A stretch of 64,000 nucleotides of DNA from the NCBI RefSeq assembly GCF_900113575.1, contig NZ_FOPV01000007.1, positions 85,300-149,299 on the forward strand. Direction: 5' to 3'. Positions within the stretch are counted from its first letter, which is position 1; every line of letters starts with the position of its first letter. The DNA is from Nitrosospira sp. Nsp14 (GTDB taxonomy: Bacteria; Pseudomonadota; Gammaproteobacteria; Burkholderiales; Nitrosomonadaceae). This document shows positions 1 through 9,004 of this stretch, one piece after another. The position numbers and the translations under genes were made by a program. The notes beneath the pieces are model-generated. The model was not told where the DNA came from. It worked only from the letters and a program-made list of their open reading frames with translations, and made no database searches.

Positions 1-189
1 CATTAGTAGATTGCTTCGCCACCATTTATTTTTTCCTCACCAAGCTCAACCGTGAATATTATTTCAATAATGTATACCAATGGTAAAGGAAATAGTTGTA
101 AACAAAGAGATCTCATTCTGTGCTAACAATTAACAAATACGGATACACCTCCATGTTGTATTCATCATGCTCTCTCTAAGGGAACGTAC

Positions 190-1191
190 ATGGGCTTGCT
201 GGTCAACGGCAAATGGGTGGACGAGTGGTACGACACTGCCGCTACAGGCGGCAGGTTCATGCGCACCCGCGCGCAATTTCGCAACTGGATCACCGATGAC
301 GGAAGCCCTGGGCCCACGGGGGAGGGCGGTTACCGGGCCGAGGCGGGGCGCTACCACCTTTATGTATCGCTGGCCTGCCCGTGGGCGCATCGAACGCTGA
401 TTTTTCGTGCCCTCAAGGGGCTGGAGCGCATGATCGACGTGTCGATCGTCAACCCCTACATGGCCGAACACGGTTGGACATTCGAGGAAGCACCTGGCGT
501 GATAGCGGACCCGATCCATCGCGCCCGCTATCTGTATGAAATCTATTGCCGGGCCAAGCCTGACTATAGCGGCCGGGTTACGGTGCCGGTGCTCTGGGAT
601 CGCCAGCGCGGCACGATTGTCAGCAATGAGTCGGCCGAAATTATCCGCATGTTCAACTCTGCTTTTGACGGCATTGGCGCCCTGCAAGGGGACTATGCGC
701 CCGTTGACTTGCTCGGGCAGATCGACGAGATCAACGCGTGGGTCTATGGCGGAGTCAATAACGGGGTCTACAAGGCGGGCTTTGCCACCAACCAGGGCGT
801 TTACGAAAGCGCGGTGACTGCCTTATTCGATTACCTTGATGAGCTCGAGCAGCGCTTGTCCCGCCAACGCTATTTGGTGGGCGAGCGTATCACGGAGTCC
901 GACTGGCGACTGTTCACCACGCTGATCCGCTTCGATTCCGTTTATAACGGACACTTCAAGTGCAATCTCAGGCGTTTGGTCGATTACCCACACCTCTGGG
1001 GATTTACTCGCGAGCTGTACCAGTGGCCCAGGGTTGCCGGTACCGTCAGCCTGCGGCACATCAAGGAGCACTATTACCGCAGCCACCACACCATTAATCC
1101 CAACGGTATCGTGCCTGCGGGGCCGGTCCTCGATCTGGACCGGCCCCATGGGCGTGGCGTGTTAGGGCAGGGACCAACAGGGAGTGACTAG
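190..1191 (+). CDS. yqjG: Glutathionyl-hydroquinone reductase (Xi-class GST, YqjG/ECM4 family)
   Basis: The 333-aa cytoplasmic protein has the Xi-class glutathione transferase layout: a thioredoxin-like N-terminal half and an all-helical C-terminal half from about residue 170. The catalytic cysteine is C63 in the motif SLACPWAHRTL, which defines the family. Family members reduce glutathionyl-hydroquinones back to hydroquinones using glutathione. The ATG at 190 is preceded by AAGGGAA at about 6 nt spacing, and the first residues (GLLVNGKW) fit the family start. The gene is monocistronic as far as can be seen, with an opposite-strand gene downstream. Length is normal for the family. The family call is firm; the physiological substrate is unknown. 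Confidence 0.93.
   Translation: MGLLVNGKWVDEWYDTAATGGRFMRTRAQFRNWITDDGSPGPTGEGGYRAEAGRYHLYVSLACPWAHRTLIFRALKGLERMIDVSIVNPYMAEHGWTFEEAPGVIADPIHRARYLYEIYCRAKPDYSGRVTVPVLWDRQRGTIVSNESAEIIRMFNSAFDGIGALQGDYAPVDLLGQIDEINAWVYGGVNNGVYKAGFATNQGVYESAVTALFDYLDELEQRLSRQRYLVGERITESDWRLFTTLIRFDSVYNGHFKCNLRRLVDYPHLWGFTRELYQWPRVAGTVSLRHIKEHYYRSHHTINPNGIVPAGPVLDLDRPHGRGVLGQGPTGSD
1119..1147. repeat. Perfect 11-bp hairpin inside the 3' end of yqjG
   Basis: The arms 1119-1129 and 1137-1147 (GGGGCCGGTCC and its exact complement) are separated by 7 nt. The hairpin lies in the last 75 nt of the coding region, before the stop at 1191. No T-tract follows, so it is not a canonical Rho-independent terminator. It could slow ribosomes or protect the mRNA 3' end; this is inference. 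Confidence 0.6.
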
Positions 1192-1273
1192 GCACAGGGT
1201 GCGTCGGGCGATGACCTGCGCTCAAGCACACCCGTTTCACGCGCGCCTGTTTCAGGCGACGATACCTTCCAGT

Positions 1274-1468
1274 CTATTTCTGCCCCGCCCACATCGCGCC
1301 CCAGGCGCCACCGCCCCCGCCCCAGTTTTCGACGTCAGCCGAGCGGACCAGCAATTTACTGTACACGGGAAAAAGCCACCTCGATCCTGTTCTATGCATG
1401 ATCGCGTCCACGCGATCAGCCAGGAAATAGAGCACGTGCGAACCAGTAAAGCCAAGCATCTTCCGCAT
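1274..1468 (-). CDS. Small hypothetical protein (64 aa)
   Basis: I do not recognise a family. The frame is open from 1600, but the ATG at 1468 has a good ribosome site (AGGAATTGAA then ATG), so I chose it. The product is basic and hydrophobic in its middle (GFTGSHVLYFLADRVD), has a WLFPVY segment and ends in a glycine/tryptophan-rich tail with GGGGG. It is convergent with yqjG. The ribosome site and the plausible composition are the only support; a chance open frame is possible. Confidence 0.38.
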   Translation of the reverse strand: MRKMLGFTGSHVLYFLADRVDAIMHRTGSRWLFPVYSKLLVRSADVENWGGGGGAWGAMWAGQK

Positions 1469-1757
1469 TTCAATTCCTCGACATTCCTCAATTTCAAATA
1501 ACACCTTCACGGCAAACTTTGGAGATGGCTGCGGCGCAGGCCGCTTAGCTGCCCCTCCTACCTCAGTCATGCACAACTTGTGCCTGAATTTTCGTGTCAA
1601 TTCAACCTTCGTAACTATGCTTCGCGGTCAAGCGAATACAGCGGGTTCCTTGTGCCTCTCTCGGATTATCGCGATGAGAATGTAAAAATTCTCGTCAGGG
1701 TCGAGGGGCGTCTATCTGTGATGCCGGATGGCTCGGCCGTAAAGCTGTCGTTTGGCG

Positions 1758-3311
1758 TTATCGCGCGTGGCTTTGCTTGCGCGCTTCGATGCGGTTGAGG
1801 AACACACTCATCACTTCCCGGTAGAGCGCGTCCTTGAGCACGCCGTCTTCGTTTCCGGCGTCGACATTGGGATTATCATTAACTTCGATGACATAACAGC
1901 GGCCGTCCACCTGTTTGACGTCCACGCCGTAAAGGCCGTCGCCAATGAGATTGGCTGACTTGAGCGCGATCCTGATCACTTCTTTTGGCGCCTCTTCCAC
2001 AGGTACCGCCTCGGTTGGCCCCTCGCTCAGCTTTCGCCGCTGCGCATCGCGTTTCACGACCTGCCAGTGTCCTGAGGGGAAATAGTATTTAGCGACGAAC
2101 AGCACGCGCCGGTCGAGGATGCCCACCCGCCAGTCGAACCCGGTCGGCAGCCATTCCTGGGCGATGATCAATGCCGATTTCGCCAGCAGTTCCGTTACTC
2201 CGGGTACGAGTTCGGCTTCCGTTTCCACCTTTATCACGCCGCGCGAGAATGAACTATCGGGCTGTTTAAGAACGCAAGGCAGGCCGAGTTCAGGCACGAT
2301 TTCGGCAATGTTGTCGCGGTGCACCAGCAATGTTTTTGGGGTGGGGATACCGTGCTGTGCGAGCAATTCCGCAAGATATACCTTGTTGTTGCACTTGAGG
2401 ATGGAATCCGGTTCGTCGATCACGACCAGACCTTCTGCGAGTGCCCGCCGCGAAAAGCGGAAAGTATAGTGGTTGACGAAGGTCGTATCGCGAATGAACA
2501 ACGCGTCGAACTGGGGCAGGCGGTTAATGTCGGCGCGCTGGATGAATTCGACCCGCATACCCAGGTCCTCGGCGGCTTTTCTGAATTTTTCCAGCGCTCT
2601 TGCGTTTGACGGCGGCTCGGGGTCCCCAGGGTCGTAAAGTATGGCCAGATCGAAGCGCGGCGCCTGCTTCCTCGACCATTGCATGCGCCCGGCGAAATAT
2701 TCTCTGGCGGCAATGGTCGCGAACTCATGGTGCCCAGGCGGCACGTCGCTCGCGCCTATCGCGCGCACACTGCGCAGGCTCCACTGGTCATGTCGACGTT
2801 CAAACCGAGCGGACAGCAGCGGCGCTTGGAGCAGCCCGAAAAGCTGTCGGCTGAGCGGCTGGTAGCGGTTACCGGTGTCGCGGCCAAAATAGATGCCGAG
2901 CTCGAAATCATTCCCCGGCATCGGTGCGAGAAGGCGCTGGATCAGGCTGCTCAAATCCTCCGTAAGGTGGCGCACAAGGGTCTGGGAGTGCAAATCCTCG
3001 ATGGCGCCCACGGTGGGCAGAGGTTTATGCCCCCGGGCCTCGGCAAGCAATGACACATAATAACCCCAGCTTTGGTAGCGGTAGGACTTACATAAATTGA
3101 ACAGCTTCACCGAACGGCTCATGCCCGGCGTTGACATGGCGTCAGGGATTCGCGGGGCGGCATTCTCGTCGGCGTGCCCGGCAGTTTGTAGCGCGGCCTG
3201 GTCAATGGCAAAGGCCGAGCCCGTCAAGTAGTTCCGTGCGGCGACGATCTTGGCTTCGGGAATTTCAAGCGCCCAATCGCCGGGTTCGTCAACCACGATA
3301 AGAATATTCAT
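1758..3311 (-). CDS. RimK-like ATP-grasp ligase with N-terminal RLAN-type domain
   Basis: The 517-aa protein has a N-terminal region of roughly 200 residues resembling the RimK-like ATP-grasp N-terminal (RLAN) domain, then an ATP-grasp fold of about 300 residues. Visible ATP-grasp features are the VLKQPDSSFSRGV nucleotide-binding segment, the AQEWLPTGFDWRVGILD strand and the metal site YVIEVNDNPNVDAG near the C-terminus. The family forms peptide-like bonds (carboxylate-amine ligation) with ATP; the substrate is not predictable here. The start ATG at 3311 has GAGG 8 nt upstream. It lies 65 bp downstream of a membrane-protein gene on the same strand and may be co-transcribed. No carboxylate-amine (GCS2-like) partner gene, common beside such ligases, is visible. 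Confidence 0.85.
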   Translation of the reverse strand: MNILIVVDEPGDWALEIPEAKIVAARNYLTGSAFAIDQAALQTAGHADENAAPRIPDAMSTPGMSRSVKLFNLCKSYRYQSWGYYVSLLAEARGHKPLPTVGAIEDLHSQTLVRHLTEDLSSLIQRLLAPMPGNDFELGIYFGRDTGNRYQPLSRQLFGLLQAPLLSARFERRHDQWSLRSVRAIGASDVPPGHHEFATIAAREYFAGRMQWSRKQAPRFDLAILYDPGDPEPPSNARALEKFRKAAEDLGMRVEFIQRADINRLPQFDALFIRDTTFVNHYTFRFSRRALAEGLVVIDEPDSILKCNNKVYLAELLAQHGIPTPKTLLVHRDNIAEIVPELGLPCVLKQPDSSFSRGVIKVETEAELVPGVTELLAKSALIIAQEWLPTGFDWRVGILDRRVLFVAKYYFPSGHWQVVKRDAQRRKLSEGPTEAVPVEEAPKEVIRIALKSANLIGDGLYGVDVKQVDGRCYVIEVNDNPNVDAGNEDGVLKDALYREVMSVFLNRIEARKQSHAR

Positions 3312-3376
3312 GGGATAGCCTCATACGGCAGCCAGCGCCAATTTCTGAAGTGATGTTGCTCGCCGCGGCCAGGGAG

Positions 3377-4810
3377 TCAGGACTGGGGTGCGCTTTTGCG
3401 GGTTTCACCTGGCGGCGTCCCGGCACTGCGCAGGTTGACAAACTTGCTGAGCGTGTCAAACCAAAACGGTGCGCCCATCGACACCGCCAATATCGAAACC
3501 AGCAGGCCGAATATTTTGTAAAACGCCCAACCCGCAAAATCGAGCGAAAATTCCGGTGATTGGAAGTACCTGGGATCCTTAGGGTCGAGCGACCAGCCGA
3601 CGGGCAGTTGCAGGGACTGCGTTTTTTGGAGAACGTACTGGATGCTTGTCTCGTCCCGCTTGGCTTCGCCGGTTTTTGTATCGGATTCAGGCGCGGGGGA
3701 CTCGGGTTCGGCGCCACCTGGGCGTGGCAGGGTTCTTACCGCGTCCTCGGCAGCCGCGACCAGTGATGCGCGCAGGGCGCTGTTGGCTGAAAGCTGCTGA
3801 ACGAGCATCACTGTATCGGCGTTCGCGACCAGGACCAGCAGCGTCGCCAGGATGAGCAGCACCCGCTGCGTCCACCGCTTGTACCAGCCGCCGACCCTGT
3901 CCATGGCATCATTGAACCAGTTTTCCAGGTTGCGACGAAAGGCCTCGGCCTGATGTTCGACCTCCACAACCTCGCGCCGGGTCTTCTCCACTAGAACAAG
4001 CAGCGTTTCCTTGGTGTGCCCTTCGGGCAGGCGTTTGAGCGCCTGTTCGATATTGCCCAGCGGATCGGGATACTGCGCGGCAAAACTGCGTCCCAAAGCA
4101 AGGGCCTGCTTCAATGTGCTTCCCGCGAGGAGGAGGAGGCGAAGCTCCTTGGGATTTTTCGCGGACGCCACCGCGGCGCGGCGGGCATCGAGCATTGCTA
4201 TCGTGGCGCGAATTTTCTCCGAGGCATTTCGCGCCTCCAAAGCGCTCGTGGCGAGTTCCGCTTCGCCTGGCTGGGCATTGGTCGCTTGCACGGCCTGGTC
4301 GTACGCTGCCTTGGCCTTGTCCGCAATTGTCTCAAGCGCGGCCCTGGCTCGTTCCTGAGCGCTTTTTGCCACATCCACCGCTTCAGCAAGTTTAGGGTCG
4401 CTAGCAGCGCCCCTCGCGGCGCGCAACGCTTCATCGTACGCGTCGTCTGCACTTTCGGCATCCGCCAGCAGATCACCATGTTCGGCGGAAATAATGCCCC
4501 GCGTGCCGAGAATATCGAGCAAGGCCAGCGAGAAGTTTTCCGACGACATGTATGACGGCAGCCTGGTTTGCTTGCCGGGGTTGGCTGCGTTCTGTGAAAT
4601 GCCGCCTATCAGGCCGTGGTTGTATACCTGCTGGGCCAGCCCGGTGAAGGTGGGGTCGTTAAGGAGGTTCTTGATCCCTTCAAAGAGATTCTTTCCGCGT
4701 TGTTGAATCAGGGAGGCGATTCCTTCGTTCAGCGCCGTGCACATCAGGCTGAGCAGCAAGTAGACGAAAATCACGGCGATTGCCGCCTCGAGTATGCTTG
4801 AACCGAACAT
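3377..4810 (-). CDS. Conserved membrane protein with long helical periplasmic/cytosolic region
   Basis: Unrecognised function, 477 aa. A N-terminal transmembrane segment (about residues 7-27, AIAVIFVYLLLSLMCTALNE) is followed by a charged, alanine-rich helical region of about 270 residues containing repeated Ala/Glu/Lys/Arg patterns consistent with coiled coil. Further hydrophobic segments sit near residues 315-340 (LLILATLLVLVANADTV) and about 420-450 (FYKIFGLLVSILAVSMGAPFWF). A proline- and acid-rich linker precedes the last one. It is upstream of the RimK-like ligase on the same strand with a 65-bp gap. The N-terminal segment with LNEGI is typical of a conserved hypothetical membrane family of proteobacteria and cyanobacteria; no enzymatic motif is visible. 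Confidence 0.75.
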   Translation of the reverse strand: MFGSSILEAAIAVIFVYLLLSLMCTALNEGIASLIQQRGKNLFEGIKNLLNDPTFTGLAQQVYNHGLIGGISQNAANPGKQTRLPSYMSSENFSLALLDILGTRGIISAEHGDLLADAESADDAYDEALRAARGAASDPKLAEAVDVAKSAQERARAALETIADKAKAAYDQAVQATNAQPGEAELATSALEARNASEKIRATIAMLDARRAAVASAKNPKELRLLLLAGSTLKQALALGRSFAAQYPDPLGNIEQALKRLPEGHTKETLLVLVEKTRREVVEVEHQAEAFRRNLENWFNDAMDRVGGWYKRWTQRVLLILATLLVLVANADTVMLVQQLSANSALRASLVAAAEDAVRTLPRPGGAEPESPAPESDTKTGEAKRDETSIQYVLQKTQSLQLPVGWSLDPKDPRYFQSPEFSLDFAGWAFYKIFGLLVSILAVSMGAPFWFDTLSKFVNLRSAGTPPGETRKSAPQS

Positions 4811-5114
4811 TAGCGCTCCATCCTCTCCAGGTGATCGTGCCTCGCCACGACCGTAAAATCGGCGACGTAGAATTCAGTCTAGCAGAATGACGCTCCTCTA
4901 CGCCCGTGTTGTAGAAAATGCTGGCGAGTCGTGCCCGACGTTGGCGAATAACCAATAGTACAGTACAGTACGGCAGCGCGGCGGCGGGCAACGGTAACTC
5001 CGGTCTGCGCAGAAACGGAACCTGCGAGGACGCGGGCCGGGCGCATGTAAAAGCGGGGTGCAACTTTGCCGGCGCTGCCACAGTCTCATCAGTGGGAATA
5101 AAGTGATAGAGGAT
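4811..5114. other. Divergent intergenic region
   Basis: This stretch of about 300 bp separates the minus-strand membrane protein from the plus-strand cytochrome genes and should hold both promoters. It contains a small (AGTAC)3 run near 4956-4970. The only clear site is the ribosome site AGAGGAT just before 5115. I see no RNA gene. Confidence 0.4.
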
Positions 5115-5840
5115 ATGAAGCAGCTTCTGGTTGTGGTATTGGCATTTATTGCGGTCCCCGGGTTTGCCGGTAGGGCGGAGGCCGCTGCGCCTCGCGGGGT
5201 TCCCGACACGATGGCCGAACGCATGAAGCCCTGCACAATCTGCCATGGCACGGAAGACAGGGCGGGGCGGAATGCTTACTACCCGCGCATCGCGGGCAAG
5301 CCGAAGGGCTATCTGTTCAATCAGTTGCGCAATTTCCGCGACGGTCGCCGATATTACCGGCCCATGGCTTTGCTCCTGGCCAACGCGTCGGACCAGTATC
5401 TGCTGGAGATGGCCGATTATTTTGCAACGCTGAAGCAGCCCTATCCTCCACCTGAACGCACGGCGTTATCTCCTGCCGAAACCAGGCTCGCGGAGAAACT
5501 CATCCGTCAGGGCGATGTGACGCGCAAGATACCGGCGTGCGTTGAGTGCCACGGCAAGCAGTTGATGGGCACTGACCCTTTTATCCCCGGGTTGCTGGGG
5601 TTGCCCCGCGTTTACCTGATTGCCCAGCTTGGCGCCTGGAAGACCGGCGGATTGATACGTGGACAGACTCCGGACTGCATGTCGGATATCGCAAAACAGC
5701 TCACCTATGAAGAAATTAACGCCGTGGCGGCATGGCTCGCAGCACATCCCGTCGATGGAAGCATGGATGCGGCGGAATCGTTGCCGGTTGAGATTATGAA
5801 ACGTTGCGGCAGCATTGTACTTGGAGGCGCGCTGCAATGA
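5115..5840 (+). CDS. Diheme cytochrome c (c4-like)
   Basis: The 241-aa secreted protein has a signal peptide (MKQLLVVVLAFIAVPGFAG...AEA) and two haem motifs, CTICH at residues 40-44 and CVECH in the second half. Each sits in a roughly 90-residue cytochrome c domain, as in periplasmic c4-type electron carriers. Candidate distal methionines include RPMALL in the first domain. The frame is open from 5058, but the ATG at 5115 follows AGAGGAT and starts a proper signal peptide. The stop overlaps the start of the next cytochrome gene (ATGA), indicating translational coupling. It probably passes electrons to or from that triheme partner in the periplasm. Confidence 0.88.
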   Translation: MKQLLVVVLAFIAVPGFAGRAEAAAPRGVPDTMAERMKPCTICHGTEDRAGRNAYYPRIAGKPKGYLFNQLRNFRDGRRYYRPMALLLANASDQYLLEMADYFATLKQPYPPPERTALSPAETRLAEKLIRQGDVTRKIPACVECHGKQLMGTDPFIPGLLGLPRVYLIAQLGAWKTGGLIRGQTPDCMSDIAKQLTYEEINAVAAWLAAHPVDGSMDAAESLPVEIMKRCGSIVLGGALQ

Positions 5841-7153
5841 AGCTTGTCATGGGCGCAGCCGTGCTCGCTGGCGCCGCCAGTATCGCGCTCGGGGGATTTG
5901 CCGGTCTGGCATGGCTGGCGCCGGTACCGGCTGAGGCGGCGCCGGCGGCAAGGGAAGCGAAGACGGGTAAGGCGATATTGGCGGAACAACGCCGCGCCCG
6001 CGGCGCCTATCTTGCCCGTGCGGCGAATTGCATGGGGTGTCATACCGCGCAGGGAGGACGTGCCTACGCCGGGGGCCGCAGTTTATCCACGCCCTTTGGC
6101 ACGTTCATCACGCCTAATATCACCCCTGACAAGGCCACCGGAATCGGACACTGGAACGAAGACGATTTCTGGGGAGCGATGCACGAGGGAAAGTCGCGCG
6201 ACGGGCGTCCTCTCTATCCCGCATTTCCGTATACCGAGTACACCAAGGTCACCCGTGAGGACGCCGATGCGATTTTCGTTCATCTTCAGGCGCTGGCGCC
6301 GGTCCCGCAAAAAAACCCGCCCAGCCGTATAAACTTCCCTTATGACTTTCAGCCATTGCTGAGTCTCTGGCGCATGGTCTACTTCAAGCCGGGCACTTTC
6401 CAGCCTGAGCCCGACAAGAGCGCCGAGTGGAACCGTGGAGCGTATCTGGTGCAAGGACTTGGGCATTGCAGCGCTTGCCATGCCGAACGGGATCCGTTGG
6501 GCGGCATTGGAGCGACGGTGGGCGGCGAGGCGGCGGGTGGGGGTCAAATCATGGGAACGAACTGGTACGCCCCATCGTTGAATGGCCGCCATGAGGCCGG
6601 CACCGCCTCATGGCCGCTGGAGGAAATCATTCAGCTGCTTACCACCGGCGTTTCCCAGAGAGCAACCACGTCCGGGCCCATGGCGGAAGTCGTCGGCCAG
6701 AGCCTGCAACACCTGACCAAGGCGGATGCGCGCGCGATGGCGGTTTACCTCAAATCATTACCCGAGAGCAAGCCGACTCCCCCGGTATCTGCTCCAGCAC
6801 GCACTGAGCAAGCCGAAGCCTGGCTACAGCAAGGCGTCAGAATCTACAAGAAACATTGCGAGGATTGCCATGGCGCTTCCGGCGAAGGCGCCTCTGGCAT
6901 TTATCCAGCGTTGGCGGGCAACCGGGCCGTGACCATGAATCCGCCCATCAACGCTATCCGCAGCGTTCTCAATGGGGGTTACCCGCCGTCCACCACCGGC
7001 AATCCGCGCCCTTACGGCATGCCCCCATATGCCCAGGTCCTGAGCGACGCCGAGGTTGCCCAGGTGTTGTCCTATATACGTAATGCATGGGGTAACCGCG
7101 CCAGCATGGTGACGACACCACAGGTCGACAAAAGCCGCATAGGCATCCACTGA
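5837..7153 (+). CDS. Triheme cytochrome c, dehydrogenase-subunit type
   Basis: The 438-aa protein has a hydrophobic N-terminus (signal/anchor) and three CxxCH haem sites: CMGCH, CSACH and CEDCH. Layout and sequence (GGRSLSTPFGTFITPNITPD in domain 1) resemble the membrane-associated cytochrome subunit of alcohol, aldehyde or gluconate dehydrogenases, which moves electrons from a periplasmic dehydrogenase to quinone or oxidase. The start at 5837 overlaps the upstream stop by ATGA. No dehydrogenase large or small subunit is visible on either side, so the partner is encoded elsewhere or the pair works as a stand-alone electron conduit. A hairpin with a short T-rich tail follows the gene. Confidence 0.87.
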   Translation: MKLVMGAAVLAGAASIALGGFAGLAWLAPVPAEAAPAAREAKTGKAILAEQRRARGAYLARAANCMGCHTAQGGRAYAGGRSLSTPFGTFITPNITPDKATGIGHWNEDDFWGAMHEGKSRDGRPLYPAFPYTEYTKVTREDADAIFVHLQALAPVPQKNPPSRINFPYDFQPLLSLWRMVYFKPGTFQPEPDKSAEWNRGAYLVQGLGHCSACHAERDPLGGIGATVGGEAAGGGQIMGTNWYAPSLNGRHEAGTASWPLEEIIQLLTTGVSQRATTSGPMAEVVGQSLQHLTKADARAMAVYLKSLPESKPTPPVSAPARTEQAEAWLQQGVRIYKKHCEDCHGASGEGASGIYPALAGNRAVTMNPPINAIRSVLNGGYPPSTTGNPRPYGMPPYAQVLSDAEVAQVLSYIRNAWGNRASMVTTPQVDKSRIGIH

Positions 7154-7167
7154 GACTGAATCAACTG

Positions 7168-7197
7168 ACCCCGCCATCTCCGGAAGGGTGGGGTTAT
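7168..7197 (+). terminator. Possible Rho-independent terminator after cytochrome genes
   Basis: An ACCCC-rich arm at 7168 pairs with GGTGGGGT at about 7187-7194 across a short loop, followed by TATT. The T-tract is weak, so this is only a candidate. Confidence 0.4.
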
Positions 7198-7326
7198 TCA
7201 TGGGCGGATTGATACTCCGCAGTGAGAGGAGAGGATCATTCCTCTCACTGCCGTCTTAGGCCGCAGCGGGCAGTCGTGGGGCAGAAGTGAGCAGGAGCTA
7301 GCCTGCCACCTGGTTTGGCTGGGCTG

Positions 7327-7581
7327 TCAGAGCAGAGGTTCGTCCGCTGGGTCCACAATCGGATCTCCGGGTGAGGGGTCCGGATCGATGGGGCGTGGGT
7401 CTACCGGCTTGTCGGGATCGAATGGCTGGGGATCTTCGCGTGGCTTATCTGGATCGATCGGACGAGGCGGGTCCTGTACCGGCTTATCCGGGGCCGGATC
7501 CGGCCGGGGTCCCGGGCTGGGCCGATCCGGCCGATCTGTGCGCCCCGGCCCATCCGGCCGGTTTTGGGAAGAATTAATCAT
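7327..7581 (-). CDS. Pro/Asp-rich low-complexity protein
   Basis: About 84 aa with no recognised domain. After MINSSQNRPDGPGR the chain is almost entirely Asp-Pro-Lys/Arg repeats such as PIDPDKPREDPQPFDPDKP. The frame is open from 7656, but the ATG at 7581 has GGGAG upstream at about 9 nt and starts just before the repeats. There is no signal peptide. Such DP-rich proteins occur as small hypothetical genes in betaproteobacteria; function unknown. The repeat composition could also arise from GC-rich low-complexity DNA. Confidence 0.5.
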   Translation of the reverse strand: MINSSQNRPDGPGRTDRPDRPSPGPRPDPAPDKPVQDPPRPIDPDKPREDPQPFDPDKPVDPRPIDPDPSPGDPIVDPADEPLL

Positions 7582-7761
7582 GGCGATATCTCCCGAATAT
7601 TTCGGCAAGGAATAGTTGGAGCCAACAATGTGCCCGAATGAGCGCATCTCTGCCATTTTTTCCTGATTAGAGCGATGAGCTCGGGCGTGACTCGCTAAGA
7701 CTGGTTGAGCTCATCGGCCAGCATTGATCACGCGCCGTGCCGCTCCGGTATGCGCCAGGGA

Positions 7762-8199
7762 TCAGCGTTTGATCTGGCCGCGTATCTCGCCGCCTTTATG
7801 CGCGTTGCTATGGACGTTAACGTAAAGGCCGCCTGCCTTGGCCGCATCGTATTGCGCGTCCGTCAACTTCGCGCCGCTTGGGATCGACCACTCGTTCTCA
7901 CCGGTCTTTTCGAGAGGGATGATAGGATCGCCCGTTTTGCCGGTGGGCGCTTCATGGATATGCACACCTGAAGGCTTGATGTCGATAACCGTTATCGTGC
8001 CTTTGATGCTTTTATCATCCGCGACCGTGATGGTGCCGCTTCCGGATGCCGAAGTCTGGACCGGAGGCACTTCCTGGTCACCACTCAGGTTAACCTTCAT
8101 TTCGCCCGCGGTAGCCATACCTGAGGGGCCAGCCATTGCGGTAACCAAAAATATGACAACTGCCAAGGCATAGCGCGACTGGAACGGGTTTATGCTCAT
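7762..8199 (-). CDS. CHRD domain protein, secreted
   Basis: The 145-aa protein has a N-terminal signal peptide (ALAVVIFLVTAMAGPSGMATAG) and a single CHRD domain covering the mature chain. It shows the typical motifs VNLSGDQEVPPV, SGVHIHEAP and YVNVHSNAHKGGEIRGQI. CHRD domains are beta-rich extracytoplasmic modules first described in chordin; in bacteria their ligand is mostly unknown. Monocistronic, starting at the ATG at 8199 with a purine-rich stretch (GGAG) upstream. Confidence 0.9.
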   Translation of the reverse strand: MSINPFQSRYALAVVIFLVTAMAGPSGMATAGEMKVNLSGDQEVPPVQTSASGSGTITVADDKSIKGTITVIDIKPSGVHIHEAPTGKTGDPIIPLEKTGENEWSIPSGAKLTDAQYDAAKAGGLYVNVHSNAHKGGEIRGQIKR

Positions 8200-8470
8200 T
8201 GAATTATCTCCTTCAGTGGACAGGTTTATTGACGATGATATCCGCTTGAGTGGTTCTGGGATTTCATGCTTCCACGTATTCCGCTTTTCACCTCAGGCGG
8301 CGTATCGTGGCGGTAGGGTAATGTGCGGCCAATGTGTGGCGGTGGATACTACCGATGTCTTGGGATTCTACTTCTTCGTTCAGGATGAGTCCGTACGGTA
8401 GCGTACGTAAGTAAGCGATTCTCGTTTAGGTTTGTCTCCGTATTAATCCGTACCTGCCGTCTTTATCAGC

Positions 8471-8962
8471 CTATTTGACCGGTATGGGACTCGACCGCGT
8501 CACGGGAACGGCGGTCACGCTGTTTTGCGGGCTGCCTTCTATGAGCCTGTCCGAGTAGGTGAGATAAACCAGCGCGTTGCGTTTAGTATCAACGACCCGA
8601 ACAACGTGCAGGCGCTTGAACAGGATCGACATGCGTTCGGTGAAAACATCTTCCTGTCGTGGAAGCCGCTCGGTGAAATGCAGGACTTCGGCGACCTGCC
8701 GGCAGGCGATGGACGCCTCCGCTCGGTCTTCCGCCAGACCAACCGTTCCTTTCATGCCGCCGGTGCGGGCGCGCGAAACAAAGCATGTCACCCCCTGCAC
8801 CTTGGGGTCGTCATAGGCTTCGATCACCACGCGGTCGTCCTTTCCCAGCCAGCGGAACGCGGTATCCACTTCGCCGATCATTTCGGCTTGTGCGCCGACT
8901 GCGGGGAGCGCGCAGAGGAACGCCAAAACCAGTGTTCGGATAGTGTGCCGGTCTTTCTTCAT
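8471..8962 (-). CDS. creA: CreA family periplasmic protein
   Basis: The 163-aa protein has a signal peptide (TLVLAFLCALPAVGAQA) followed by the CreA core: IGEVDTAFRWLGKDDRVVIEAYDDPKV, VTCFVSRA and LVYLTYSDRLIEGSPQNS. CreA proteins are conserved in proteobacteria, but their biochemical role is not established. It is the last gene of a same-strand run with the PhoD-like phosphatase (42-bp gap), the DyP-type peroxidase and a 164-aa protein. No creBCD genes are near. Confidence 0.9.
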   Translation of the reverse strand: MKKDRHTIRTLVLAFLCALPAVGAQAEMIGEVDTAFRWLGKDDRVVIEAYDDPKVQGVTCFVSRARTGGMKGTVGLAEDRAEASIACRQVAEVLHFTERLPRQEDVFTERMSILFKRLHVVRVVDTKRNALVYLTYSDRLIEGSPQNSVTAVPVTRSSPIPVK

Positions 8963-9004
8963 ACCTTGAATCCTCGTGAAAAATGTGTCGATCAGATTTC
9001 TTCT

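Noticed and set aside
130..687. Minus-strand open frame opposite yqjG
   Set aside because: It is a shadow of the well-supported gene on the plus strand.
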